From Cytobacillus oceanisediminis (GTDB lineage Bacteria > Bacillota > Bacilli > Bacillales > Cytobacillaceae): a stretch of DNA of 35,689 nucleotides. Below the pieces are notes generated by a model. It ran no database searches and was not told the origin of the DNA. It was given only the letters and a program-made list of their open reading frames with translations. The stretch is taken from positions 1 through 35,689 of the forward strand of contig NZ_QGTW01000026.1 in assembly GCF_003182355.1 (NCBI RefSeq), written 5' to 3'. A program made the position numbers and the translations under genes. This document shows, one piece after another, positions 1-7,115 of this stretch (position 1 is its first letter; every line of letters starts with the position of its first letter).

Positions 1-119
1 AAGATGACTCCGGCAGCTTACCGAAGTCATCTCATCGCTGCGTAGATAGCAGCATCTCTTTTTATTAAACTGTCTACTTTATAGGGTGCAGTTCATTCAG
101 TCGGTCTGCTCCCTTTTTT
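1..119. other. intergenic edge with two hairpins and a possible IS end
   Basis: No gene is visible here. Two hairpins can be read: a near-perfect one at 4-32 (arms GATGACT/AGTCATC, extended by CGG/CCG) and GCTGC/GCAGC at about 37-54, followed a few bases later by a short T-run (58-62). At 69-95 the string TGTCTACTTTATAGGGTGCA and its continuation resemble the end of IS3/IS150-type elements of Bacillus as I remember them. No transposase is present, so at most this is a scar. Confidence 0.3.
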
Positions 120-1583
120 TCAAATAACTCCTTGATGCCTTCCGGACTCCTGTAAAAACTTAAGAGTCTCTAAGTCGCTTTCCGCCGGAAGTGTAAACGG
201 TTTTTTATAAGATTCGGGTCCTTTTCCTGTGATAAAGATCCAATCATTTTTTTTCGCTTGCTGCCATGCCTTCTGAATGGCCAACGTCCGGTCGGCAATG
301 ACCTGCCCCTTTCCGTTTCCGAATTGTTCATTCAGCCTAAGTAATTCACCAATCATCTTTTCTTCTGTTTCATCGTTCAAATCATCTGCAGTCAAATAAA
401 ATTGATTGCTGTATCTTGCTGAAACCTTAATCATTTCTTCCCGTTTGGATTGATCCCTGCCCCCTCGGAAGCCGTAAATATGGAAAATCCTCTCAGCTCC
501 CTGCTGCCTTGCTGTTTCCAGGCAGTACTCAAATGCATCTTTCGTATGGGCGTAATCCACAACAAATTTTGCCCCGGTTGGATGTGTAATCGTTTCAAAC
601 CGTCCAGGTATGCCTGGAAAAGACGCAAGGGCTTTAATCATATCATCGGGGTCGAGCCCCATATCCATGCCTGTTAAGAAAGCCATGGCGGCATTATAGA
701 CATTATGGCAGCCAGGAAGAGGAAATTTGATTTTATAACGTTTATCATTCATTTTTAAAATAAAAACTGTTTTGCCGTTCAATTGTACGTCTTCTATGGA
801 ACAGCAGTTTTCATCTCCAAGCATAATTAATGGGACTTTTTCTTTTTGCAGGTCTTCCGCCATTTTTTCTCCCCATGAATTATAAAGATTAACAACGGCC
901 TTCCCTTCTTCTTTTAAAAGGGAAAAGATCTTCTTTTTATCATTAAAATAGCTGTCCATATTTTTGTGATAATCAAGGTGGTCATGTGCAAGATTCGTAA
1001 AAAGCCCATAGTCAATTTGCAGGCCTTCTGTTCTCGATTGTTCGAGTGCATGAGAGGAAATTTCCATCACAACAAATTCATCCATGCTTTTGCTTAGCAT
1101 TTTTTGGATCTGCAAAGCGTCCGGCGTTGTATTGGTGGGCTTGTACACCTCATTATTAATCACATACGAAACTGTGCCAAGCAAAGAGCATGTCCGGCCG
1201 GCAGTCTCCAGTATGTGCTTTAGTATATAGGAGGTAGTCGTTTTGCCATTTGTTCCTGTAATCCCTACTATTTTATGTTCTTTGGATGGGTGACTATAAA
1301 AACAGCTTGCAAGCTTACCCAAACTTGTCCTGCTGTCTGCCACTCTTATATATGGAATGTCCATTTTCAGATCCTCTTCACCTACAACAGCAGCCGCGCC
1401 ATTTTTGACAGCTTGTTCGATAAAAGAATGGCCATCAGTCTGGAACCCTTTTATTGCTACGAACAAGCTCCCTTTCCCCACATGGCGTGAATCCATTTCA
1501 ATCCCTGTAATTTCAGGATCATTTGTAAATAAATCCATCTCCCCGCTATCCTTTAGGCATTTCATAACCTGGGATAATCTCAT
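120..1583 (-). CDS. MurE-type Mur ligase (UDP-MurNAc-tripeptide synthetase family), divergent copy
   Basis: This 487-residue protein has the MurE order: an N-terminal UDP-MurNAc domain, the ATP loop GITGTNGKTT at residues 107-116, the NTTPDA motif near 151, the Lys-rich helix KKKIF near 220 (the usual carbamylated lysine), and a C-terminal ligase domain with GRDQSKRE. MurE adds the third amino acid to UDP-MurNAc-dipeptide in the cytoplasm. Two specificity sites differ. The DNPR motif of meso-diaminopimelate enzymes reads DDLN (residues 400-403), and the usual KGHE reads KGPE (454-457). No dcw (mra/mur/fts) gene is next to it, so it is probably a second, orphan copy beside a canonical murE elsewhere. 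ATG with AAAGGAG about 8 bases upstream sets the start. The amino acid it adds cannot be told from sequence. Confidence 0.85.
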   Translation of the reverse strand: MRLSQVMKCLKDSGEMDLFTNDPEITGIEMDSRHVGKGSLFVAIKGFQTDGHSFIEQAVKNGAAAVVGEEDLKMDIPYIRVADSRTSLGKLASCFYSHPSKEHKIVGITGTNGKTTTSYILKHILETAGRTCSLLGTVSYVINNEVYKPTNTTPDALQIQKMLSKSMDEFVVMEISSHALEQSRTEGLQIDYGLFTNLAHDHLDYHKNMDSYFNDKKKIFSLLKEEGKAVVNLYNSWGEKMAEDLQKEKVPLIMLGDENCCSIEDVQLNGKTVFILKMNDKRYKIKFPLPGCHNVYNAAMAFLTGMDMGLDPDDMIKALASFPGIPGRFETITHPTGAKFVVDYAHTKDAFEYCLETARQQGAERIFHIYGFRGGRDQSKREEMIKVSARYSNQFYLTADDLNDETEEKMIGELLRLNEQFGNGKGQVIADRTLAIQKAWQQAKKNDWIFITGKGPESYKKPFTLPAESDLETLKFLQESGRHQGVI

Positions 1584-1804
1584 ATTTCTGTCTCCTTTTA
1601 TGTTTAAACTTGAAATATTCTGTGTATATGTCTAGAATCGTTATCTTTTATTTTCCCTTTTTTACAGGAAATATGCCCTCTTAAAAGAGACAAATAACGG
1701 AGATGTGCAAAATCGGCAAATCATCCTAGGCTTGAGGATAAATTTGGGTGAAAGGCATTAAAAAATAAGCGATTCACCCTATTGAATTATTTGTTTAACT
1801 ATCT
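1584..1804. other. murE-like/tgl intergenic region
   Basis: No coding sequence is seen. A weak inverted repeat, GGGTGAA/TTCACCC at about 1747-1781 with a long AT-rich loop, lies just downstream of the tgl stop and could end tgl transcription, but it has no clean T-run. Confidence 0.3.
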
Positions 1805-2545
1805 TTATGCAAAAGATAATGGCCGTTTTGCAAACTGGGATAAATATTTCACATTTAGCCTGCTGTGCTGGGATATCAGATAGGCATCTCTAGTGGCTCC
1901 TTTTTTCCTTAATGTGTTAAGAGCTCTAATCATTCCCGCTTCTGTTTCCATTCCAATCCCCTGCCCAAAGAACATCCCCCCGCCCAAATAAACAGCATTC
2001 TCTCCAGTCCAAACAGGGTGGTCATAATCAGGGTTATAAAAATAAACCACATCTCCAGGGATAAAGTTTCTTCCTTTCTTTGTGATGATGGACAAATCAT
2101 AATCATAATTCCAATCCCATACAAGAAGGCCCTGGAAAAGAGTGTTAAAACGGCTGACAGAAATGGAATCCAATACAGCTTTATAAAAAATCAGCACAAC
2201 GGCTGTCGTACATTCAAAAGCATATTCCCTGCTGTTGATAAACACATCCCTAATGGCATCGGACGGCAGTACCGATGAATCAAGAAGGTATCCATATCTC
2301 GTTCTTCTCCAAATGCGCGGATTAAAGCGGGATGTGGCAAATGGTGCAAACTCAATAGCACTTGCATGCATCAGCCTTGCTGCTTTAATAATATTCTCCC
2401 TTAAGAGGATATCGAATAGTAATTCATGCATCGATTCATATTGATGAATTTCAGGACTGTTCTCCAGGGCAATATATATTTCACGCTGTACTCCGAAGAA
2501 GCGGCCAATCCCAGGCTTACTCTGATTATTCGAAAGGACAATCAT
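1805..2545 (-). CDS. tgl: protein-glutamine gamma-glutamyltransferase (spore coat transglutaminase)
   Basis: At 246 residues it matches Bacillus subtilis Tgl (245). Tgl forms epsilon-(gamma-glutamyl)lysine cross-links between coat proteins late in sporulation. The nucleophile motif YAFECTTA is present, with Glu111-Cys112 matching Glu115-Cys116 of B. subtilis, and WTGEN supplies Glu182 (Glu187). The position of His200, 13 residues further on, is Gln195 here (FFGQGIGM); the codon is CAG on the coding strand. The B. subtilis enzyme is reported to use a partly redundant Cys/Glu dyad, so activity may survive. The start is ATG with a GAAGGGGGG ribosome site. A sigma-K-like promoter lies just upstream, in line with mother-cell expression. 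Transcribed alone. Confidence 0.9.
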   Translation of the reverse strand: MIVLSNNQSKPGIGRFFGVQREIYIALENSPEIHQYESMHELLFDILLRENIIKAARLMHASAIEFAPFATSRFNPRIWRRTRYGYLLDSSVLPSDAIRDVFINSREYAFECTTAVVLIFYKAVLDSISVSRFNTLFQGLLVWDWNYDYDLSIITKKGRNFIPGDVVYFYNPDYDHPVWTGENAVYLGGGMFFGQGIGMETEAGMIRALNTLRKKGATRDAYLISQHSRLNVKYLSQFAKRPLSFA

Positions 2546-2574
2546 CGTTTTCCCCCCTTCAAAAGAACTTATAG

Positions 2575-2602
2575 TAGCTTATGGATTCTTTTGAAAGAGG
2601 GT
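2575..2602 (-). promoter_or_regulatory. sigma-K-like promoter of tgl
   Basis: On the minus strand a -10-like CATAAGCTA (2575-2583) fits the sigma-K pattern CATANNNTA, with the -35 dinucleotide AC at 2601-2602 and a 17-base spacer (16 is usual). It lies about 30 bases before the tgl start and fits the coat function. Confidence 0.5.
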
Positions 2603-2886
2603 TCCACTAAAGTGAAGTCTGCATTAAATGAACATTTTTATAAAAGCTTGTTTCTGTCTTACCATTTGGGGCGGTTCCATCCGTTCTTCGCCATCAAATT
2701 GCCGCTTTCATTCCCATAAAAATAAACGTCCTTTAAAGTTCCAAGCATGATGAAAGGGATATCGTTGCGCAAACATGTTCCCAGCGCATTTCGGTTAAAT
2801 GACAGGTATGCAGCACCATGCTGATTTCCTATTCCTGTATCTTTTCCCAAAGCCGGTAAGAAATGTGCAATAAAAACACTCTCAAT
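2603..2886. other. intergenic region between tgl and cstA, possible gene remnant
   Basis: Between the divergent tgl and cstA genes the minus strand has an open stretch at 2659-2850 (63 codons from a TTG, ending GWNRPKW). It reads like protein but has no ribosome site, no ATG and no family I recognise. It may be the tail of a lost gene or chance. Confidence 0.2.
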
Positions 2887-2905
2887 TGAAAGCGTTTTTA
2901 TTTTT
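2870..2905. terminator. terminator-like hairpin overlapping a cre-like site
   Basis: Near-palindromic AAAAACACTCTCAATTGA followed by AAGCGTTTTTATTTTT: an AT-rich stem with A-run and T-run on either side, so it could work in both directions. It overlaps the cre-like site and may simply be a by-product of it. Confidence 0.35.
2887..2900 (+). promoter_or_regulatory. cre-like site (CcpA) upstream of cstA
   Basis: TGAAAGCGTTTTTA matches the CcpA consensus TGNAANCGNWNNCA at all but the penultimate position. It lies about 80 bases before the predicted transcription start of cstA. A CodY-box-like TTTTCTGAAAAT follows at about 2917-2928. Both would tie this carbon-starvation transporter to nutrient status. 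Confidence 0.4.
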
Positions 2906-2933
2906 GTAAAATATCTTTTTTTCTGAAAATACC

Positions 2934-2963
2934 TTGCTTTTTATTCTGTTTTACTAGTACAAT
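2934..2963 (+). promoter_or_regulatory. sigma-A-like promoter of cstA
   Basis: TTGCTT (2934-2939), 18-base spacer, TACAAT (2958-2963). The predicted transcript begins near 2970, leaving a leader of about 60 bases before the cstA start. Confidence 0.5.
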
Positions 2964-3029
2964 ATTCCACATATTCATAAGTTTCAGATACTTTATAGAG
3001 ACATTTTATACAACAGGAGGCATGTTAGC

Positions 3030-4466
3030 ATGGTGACATTTTTAGGCTCTATTGTCTTGCTTTTGGCAGGATACTCAGTTTACTCAAAGGTTGTAGAGCG
3101 CATTTTCGGGATAAATGACAGCAACCCTACACCGGCATACACAGAAAAAGACGGAATGGATTATGTTCCGATGAGCTGGTGGAAAGGCAGCTTAGTTCAA
3201 TTATTGAATATTGCGGGGCTCGGTCCGATTTTTGGCGCAATTATGGGAGCTTTATACGGACCTGTTGCTTTCATTTGGATTGTGGCAGGTTCCATTTTTG
3301 CTGGCGCTGTTCATGATTATTTTTCTGGGATGCTTTCGTTGAGACATAAAGGTGAGCAGTTTCCAAGCCTTGTTGGCAGATATTTGGGCAAAACTGCGAA
3401 AACAACAATAAATATTATTTCACTTGTCTTAATGGTATTAGTTGCAGCCGCATTTACAGCTGGACCGGCGCAGCTAATTTCCAGCATAACGCCGCTTAGC
3501 TTTATGGCATCGCTGCTTGTTATTTTTGTTTACTTTATTCTTGCTGCTGTTTTGCCTGTTAATCGAATTATTGGGAAGATTTATCCTATATTTGGAGCGA
3601 TATTAATATTTATGGCTATATCAATTGCAGTTGCATTGCTATTCAGCGGTAAATCAATTCCTAATGTGACGCTGGCAAACCTCCATCCGGCGGAACTTCC
3701 AATCTGGCCTTTGTTAATGGTCACTATTTCCTGCGGGGCTATCTCAGGTTTTCATTCTACCCAAAGCCCTATTGTTTCACGTACTTTAAAAAAGGAAAGC
3801 GACGGAAGAAAGGTTTTCTATGGCGCGATGATAGGAGAAGGCGTTATCGCTCTAATTTGGGCGGCTGCTGGAATGACATTTTTCGGCGGTACAGGGGGAC
3901 TTCAGGAAGCACTTGCGGCTGGCGGGCCTGCCGGAGTCGTTAATGAAATTTCCAAGAGCCTGCTTGGCACACTAGGTGGTATCCTGGCAATACTAGGCGT
4001 CATCATTCTGCCAATTACAACCGGCGACACAGCTCTTCGTTCTTCAAGAATGATGCTGGCAGAATTACTGTCCTCATTCTTTAATATGGACGGGAAGCGG
4101 AATGTTGTGTTTACTACAGTGCCTGTAGTACTTCCAACTTTATTCCTTGCTACGATCGATTACTCCTTCCTTTGGAGATATGTAGGATGGACAAACCAGG
4201 TTGTTGCTGCGGTCATGCTCTGGACAGGAACTATGTACCTATTGAAAAACAAGAAATTTCACTGGATTTGCGGCGCACCAGCCATATTTATGACAGGCGT
4301 CGTATCTACTTACATCTTCTATGCGCCTGAGGGCTTTCAGATGGATTATCAGTTATCCATGATCATCGGATCAGGTATTACACTTACCGTATCAGGCTGG
4401 TATGTTTATCAAATAATCAAACATAAACACACTAATAAAAGTCAAACCAATTTCAGAGCTGCTTAA
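3030..4466 (+). CDS. cstA: CstA-family carbon starvation transporter (short form)
   Basis: A hydrophobic protein of 478 residues with about a dozen membrane segments. Its N-terminal half has CstA-family stretches such as MSWWKGSLVQLLNIAGLGPI and AGAVHDYFSGMLSLRHKG, followed by QSPIVSRTL and TTGDTALRSSRM. CstA and its relatives (BtsT/YjiY) take up pyruvate or peptides, driven by protons, when carbon is short. It is shorter than the roughly 600-700-residue B. subtilis and E. coli proteins and lacks their long C-terminus, matching the short form found in some Firmicutes. ATG follows GGAGG by 9 bases. It is monocistronic, with its own promoter, a cre-like site upstream and a strong terminator. 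The substrate (pyruvate or peptide) is not settled by sequence. Confidence 0.85.
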   Translation: MVTFLGSIVLLLAGYSVYSKVVERIFGINDSNPTPAYTEKDGMDYVPMSWWKGSLVQLLNIAGLGPIFGAIMGALYGPVAFIWIVAGSIFAGAVHDYFSGMLSLRHKGEQFPSLVGRYLGKTAKTTINIISLVLMVLVAAAFTAGPAQLISSITPLSFMASLLVIFVYFILAAVLPVNRIIGKIYPIFGAILIFMAISIAVALLFSGKSIPNVTLANLHPAELPIWPLLMVTISCGAISGFHSTQSPIVSRTLKKESDGRKVFYGAMIGEGVIALIWAAAGMTFFGGTGGLQEALAAGGPAGVVNEISKSLLGTLGGILAILGVIILPITTGDTALRSSRMMLAELLSSFFNMDGKRNVVFTTVPVVLPTLFLATIDYSFLWRYVGWTNQVVAAVMLWTGTMYLLKNKKFHWICGAPAIFMTGVVSTYIFYAPEGFQMDYQLSMIIGSGITLTVSGWYVYQIIKHKHTNKSQTNFRAA

Positions 4467-4473
4467 TCAAAAT

Positions 4474-4508
4474 AAAAGTGCACCTTCACGCCCAAAGGTG
4501 CACTTTTT
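4474..4508 (+). terminator. rho-independent terminator of cstA
   Basis: AAAAGTGCACCTT pairs with AAGGTGCACTTTT around an 8-base loop, followed by T's. The A-run on the left side lets it serve the convergent lipoprotein gene as well. Confidence 0.85.
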
Positions 4509-4528
4509 CAATTCATACCATTACGGAT

Positions 4529-4678
4529 TTACTCGGTTTCCTCTTCAGTTCCTTCTCCAGTTCCCGCATCTTCATTTTCTTCAGTGTTTGTCTCGTCCAT
4601 TTCTTCTTCATTGCTGCAACCTGTTGCCACACCTGTAATCATTAGAGCTGCCATCAAAGCTAAAAACCATTTTTTCAT
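4529..4678 (-). CDS. small acidic lipoprotein
   Basis: Unlisted 49-residue gene with a good ribosome site (AAGGAGG, 8 bases before ATG). The N-terminus MKKWFLALMAALMITGVATGC is a lipoprotein signal, with a lipobox-like VATGC and Cys21 as the lipid site; the mature part is only 28 residues, almost all Glu, Asp, Thr and Gly. It would be anchored on the outer face of the membrane. No family is recognised; many Bacillaceae carry such short acidic lipoproteins of unknown role. It faces cstA and shares its terminator. Confidence 0.7.
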   Translation of the reverse strand: MKKWFLALMAALMITGVATGCSNEEEMDETNTEENEDAGTGEGTEEETE

Positions 4679-4845
4679 TTTCTTTTCCTCCTTGGCTGCT
4701 TAAAATATATTACAGTGTTAATCATACAAAATCTTCTGGCATTTAAAAGAGAATAATCCGTTTTTTTACAAACATTCACCTTATTTTAAAAAAGTTAATT
4801 GAAACTATAATTTCATTTAACAAGTTACGGGACTAAAAGCTCTTT

Positions 4846-4990
4846 TCATAAAACTTTAATCACCCCTGTCCCTTGAATATCAGCCCTTACTTTTACTTTA
4901 AATGAATGATATATTTCCTGCCATTCTTGCCATTCAGAATCATTTTGAAAATGCGCCCCCCATACGCAGTCCAAAACCAATCGGGATACC
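4846..4990 (-). pseudogene. C-terminal remnant of a Ger(x)C-type germination gene
   Basis: Minus-strand reading gives SEWQEWQEIYHSFKVKVRAD then IQGTGVIKVL and a stop, like the end of Ger(x)C proteins (a Trp-rich helix followed by V-K-V-x-V strands and an I-x-x-T-G end). In another frame just upstream lies PIGFGLRMGG, which resembles the preceding FGF motif; the frames switch at a run of six Gs (about 4956-4961). The body of the gene is missing. The assignment rests on pattern memory over about 45 codons. Confidence 0.4.
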
Positions 4991-5017
4991 TATAAACTCC
5001 GCCTAAGATCGTCCAAC

Positions 5018-5042
5018 GTTTCACTTATCCTTAAGCGGGTAA
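5018..5042 (+). promoter_or_regulatory. sigma-B-like promoter
   Basis: GTTTCA (5018-5023), 13-base spacer, GGGTAA (5037-5042), close to the general-stress consensus GTTTAA-N12-15-GGGTAT. It lies 33 bases before the first of two tiny genes. Confidence 0.55.
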
Positions 5043-5075
5043 TAAATACTAACTACCTAAAGGAGGTTATATCTG

Positions 5076-5198
5076 ATGGCTGATAAAAATAGAACTGCAG
5101 AAAATGATTCTATAGAGCAAGAACAAAAGAAAAAACACAACAAAGATATTGAGCCCCAAAGAGAGCCGGAAAAACCTCAGGAAGAGAACCGGAAATAA
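5076..5198 (+). CDS. tiny charged protein (40 aa)
   Basis: A strong AAAGGAGG site precedes ATG by 9 bases. The 40-residue product begins MADKNRTAENDS and is almost wholly Lys, Glu, Asp, Gln, Asn and Pro, with no hydrophobic core, so it is probably disordered and soluble. Its stop codon lies in the ribosome site of the next gene (ATAAGGAGG), so the two are translated from one message. The upstream promoter looks sigma-B dependent, which suggests a stress or late-growth role. No family is recognised. Confidence 0.7.
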   Translation: MADKNRTAENDSIEQEQKKKHNKDIEPQREPEKPQEENRK

Positions 5199-5212
5199 GG
5201 AGGATTACTCAC

Positions 5213-5464
5213 ATGTCAGATAAAAAACTGCAGGATGGAAAAATGGATAGACCGGAACAATATAAAACCGAAAAAGAAAGCATATTTGACAAATTCGAAA
5301 GTGAGAAAAATGTTGATCCGCTTCCGGTAGAAGACCTAAACCAGGAAAAGGAAGAGGAAAAAAACGGCTCCAAAATAAAGAGCAGCTCATCAACAGAGGA
5401 AAAGTACAAAGCGGATTTTGAAACGATTGAAAAGAAGAAGCTATTTGGCGATAAATACGGATGA
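5213..5464 (+). CDS. small hydrophilic protein (83 aa)
   Basis: Second gene of the two-gene operon, ATG 9 bases after AAGGAGG. The 83 residues are very rich in Lys, Glu, Asp and Ser and end KKKLFGDKYG. Predicted disordered, with no signal peptide or membrane segment. The composition resembles hydrophilin or stress-type small proteins of Bacillaceae, but no motif gives a function. Transcription likely ends at the hairpin at 5627-5660. Confidence 0.7.
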   Translation: MSDKKLQDGKMDRPEQYKTEKESIFDKFESEKNVDPLPVEDLNQEKEEEKNGSKIKSSSSTEEKYKADFETIEKKKLFGDKYG

Positions 5465-5626
5465 AAAAAAACTATGGAATGACGAAATAAAAAACCCTGG
5501 ATTGACCGACCGAATGACCCAAACTATGTGGTTTTAGAAATTAAGCCTCAAAACATAAGGCTTATGAAAACAAAGGAAAATTCTCCGAAATTACTTGAAT
5601 TTTAATAAACACAAGCATTAAATAAG

Positions 5627-5660
5627 AAACGTCAGCACTGAACAACAGTGCTGGCGTTTT
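5627..5660. terminator. bidirectional terminator
   Basis: AAACGTCAGCACTG pairs with CAGTGCTGGCGTTTT around a short loop. T-rich ends on both strands let it stop both the tiny-protein operon (+) and the HAD gene (-), whose stop codon touches it. Confidence 0.8.
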
Positions 5661-6223
5661 CACTTTATGGTCCGGATAAAATCCTTGTAGTTTTCCAGAT
5701 AAAAATCTGCACCTGGTGCCGTGTTTTGAAAAAGACAGGTCTTGATTCCAAGGCTTTTAGCCGGCAGGATATCAATTTCCCTGTCCCCGATCGCTAAATC
5801 AATCCCATGCTTTTCATGCAGAAATTCATACGAAGCTGAATGGGGCTTTCGAGGATATCCATCATCACCGGCTACCATATCCGTGAAGTAACCGTCTAGT
5901 TTATGGCAAGAAAGAATGGCTGCAACACCCTCCCGTTCCTTGTGTGTCATAATGACATTTTTATTTGCCAGCTTAAGCACATCCACCAAATACGGAAAAG
6001 GCTTTAGATCCTTAGGTTCTAGGCTTCTTGCCTTTTTGCGGATAGTCTTTATCTGTTCTTCAGTAAGCCGGAAATGCTGAAAAGCATCTGTGAAAGAAAT
6101 TTTTAATTGAGCAAATATCTCCTTTTCCGTTACATTAGCTTCACCCATAACCTCTTTTACAATGGCCGTATAGGCTGGATAGGTATCAAATAAAGTTCCA
6201 TCAAAATCCCATAGTATATTCAT
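5660..6223 (-). CDS. HAD-family hydrolase (phosphoglycolate phosphatase-like)
   Basis: 187 residues with all four HAD motifs: DFDGTLFD (nucleophile Asp6 and acid Asp8), the Thr of VIMTHKE in motif II, Lys of RKPHS in motif III and GDREIDILPA in motif IV. The helical cap between motifs I and II marks subclass IA. Such enzymes remove phosphate from small metabolites in the cytoplasm; the substrate cannot be inferred. A GGGAGAG site precedes the ATG. It stands alone, convergent with the tiny-protein operon and divergent from the XRE gene. Confidence 0.8.
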   Translation of the reverse strand: MNILWDFDGTLFDTYPAYTAIVKEVMGEANVTEKEIFAQLKISFTDAFQHFRLTEEQIKTIRKKARSLEPKDLKPFPYLVDVLKLANKNVIMTHKEREGVAAILSCHKLDGYFTDMVAGDDGYPRKPHSASYEFLHEKHGIDLAIGDREIDILPAKSLGIKTCLFQNTAPGADFYLENYKDFIRTIK

Positions 6224-6330
6224 TAGGCAGCTCTCCCTTCCAATTCCGTTACCTATTTTTCTCCTCCAGTTAACTTTATTATACTTTCTTCGACTCTATT
6301 AAACCGTATTTCCATATTAGTTAAATTACT

Positions 6331-6359
6331 TTGACAAACCTATTCCCGAATGCTAATTT
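6331..6359 (+). promoter_or_regulatory. sigma-A promoter with extended -10
   Basis: Consensus TTGACA (6331-6336), 17-base spacer, TAATTT (6354-6359) preceded by TGC, an extended -10. It drives the XRE regulator with a leader of about 70 bases. Confidence 0.65.
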
Positions 6360-6435
6360 TATAGCTAAAGAGACTTCTTCAAAACCACAGAACGGCCCGC
6401 AATTAATGGGTACAATTTATAGAGGATGATTTGTG

Positions 6436-6672
6436 ATGGATAAAGAAATAATTAAGCTAATCAGGAAAAGCTATAATATGACACAGCGTGACTTTGCAAG
6501 AATTGTCAGCTGCAGCTTTTCATTAATCGCTCTAGTGGAGGTAGGAAAAAGAAGAGTAACAGCAGACCTTGAAAACAAGATCAAAACCGCATTTGATCTG
6601 GACGATCAGCAGCTGCAATCCCTCTCCTCTCTTGTTTCAGAAATCAGCAAAGGAGTGCCCCCGTTTATGTAG
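6436..6672 (+). CDS. XRE-family helix-turn-helix regulator
   Basis: A 78-residue single-domain protein with a Cro/C1-type HTH over residues 4-57 (MTQRDFARIVSCSFSLIALV, then VGKRRV). It probably binds DNA as a dimer; nothing adjacent shows its target. AGAGGA lies 9 bases before this ATG; a GTG directly before it (6433) would add one residue. The promoter is strong. The short C-terminal tail ends KGVPPFM. Single-domain XRE proteins of this size are common in Bacillaceae and in mobile elements. Confidence 0.75.
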   Translation: MDKEIIKLIRKSYNMTQRDFARIVSCSFSLIALVEVGKRRVTADLENKIKTAFDLDDQQLQSLSSLVSEISKGVPPFM

Positions 6673-6940
6673 AGGCTAGAGTACTCTTTCAAAAAAAGGA
6701 GCTAATAACAGCAAGTATGAAATTTAGGCAATAACCTTCAGATTCCCTAATAAACTGCCCTTCGGATTGACACCACTTCTCCGCTACATACAAGAGCATC
6801 TTCTAGAATTTGTTTAGAATACTTTCGCATATTTATATTAGCAGATAATGTTATTGTTTTAATAAAATAGTAATTTTCCCCTTAATATTCACCAAATAAA
6901 TAACGTTTCAAAAAGATCTGTTCCTATATAAAATAAAAGA
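6673..6940. other. intergenic region without recognisable genes
   Basis: AT-rich sequence with no credible coding frame. One ribosome-site-like AAAAAGGAG near 6695 is followed by only a few codons. Confidence 0.4.
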
Positions 6941-6972
6941 TGTCCCAAAAACTGTACTTTTGGGACAAAAAT
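6941..6972. terminator. hairpin terminator, probably of the M20/symporter operon
   Basis: TGTCCCAAAA pairs with TTTTGGGACA around a 7-base loop, with T-rich sequence on both sides. It lies about 145 bases beyond the last gene of the minus-strand catabolic operon. The stretch between (6973-7115) shows no gene. Confidence 0.6.
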
Positions 6973-7115
6973 CCTTTACAAATTCGCAGAGTTTCCACAT
7001 GCTTTCTTTATTGGCGCCCATACTTTACGATCTTCCATATTTTAAAAATTGCATGCTTATATAGCGCAGCATCATAACTATATTTAGTACCTCTGGGATG
7101 GTATTTTTTATACTT

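Noticed and set aside
1..62. Riboswitch or T-box at the left edge
   Set aside because: Two hairpins and a T-run are present, but no conserved core of a known riboswitch and no T-box sequence, and the next gene is on the opposite strand and convergent.
2659..2850. 63-codon minus-strand gene
   Set aside because: TTG start with no ribosome site and no recognised family; kept only as a possible remnant in the intergenic entry.
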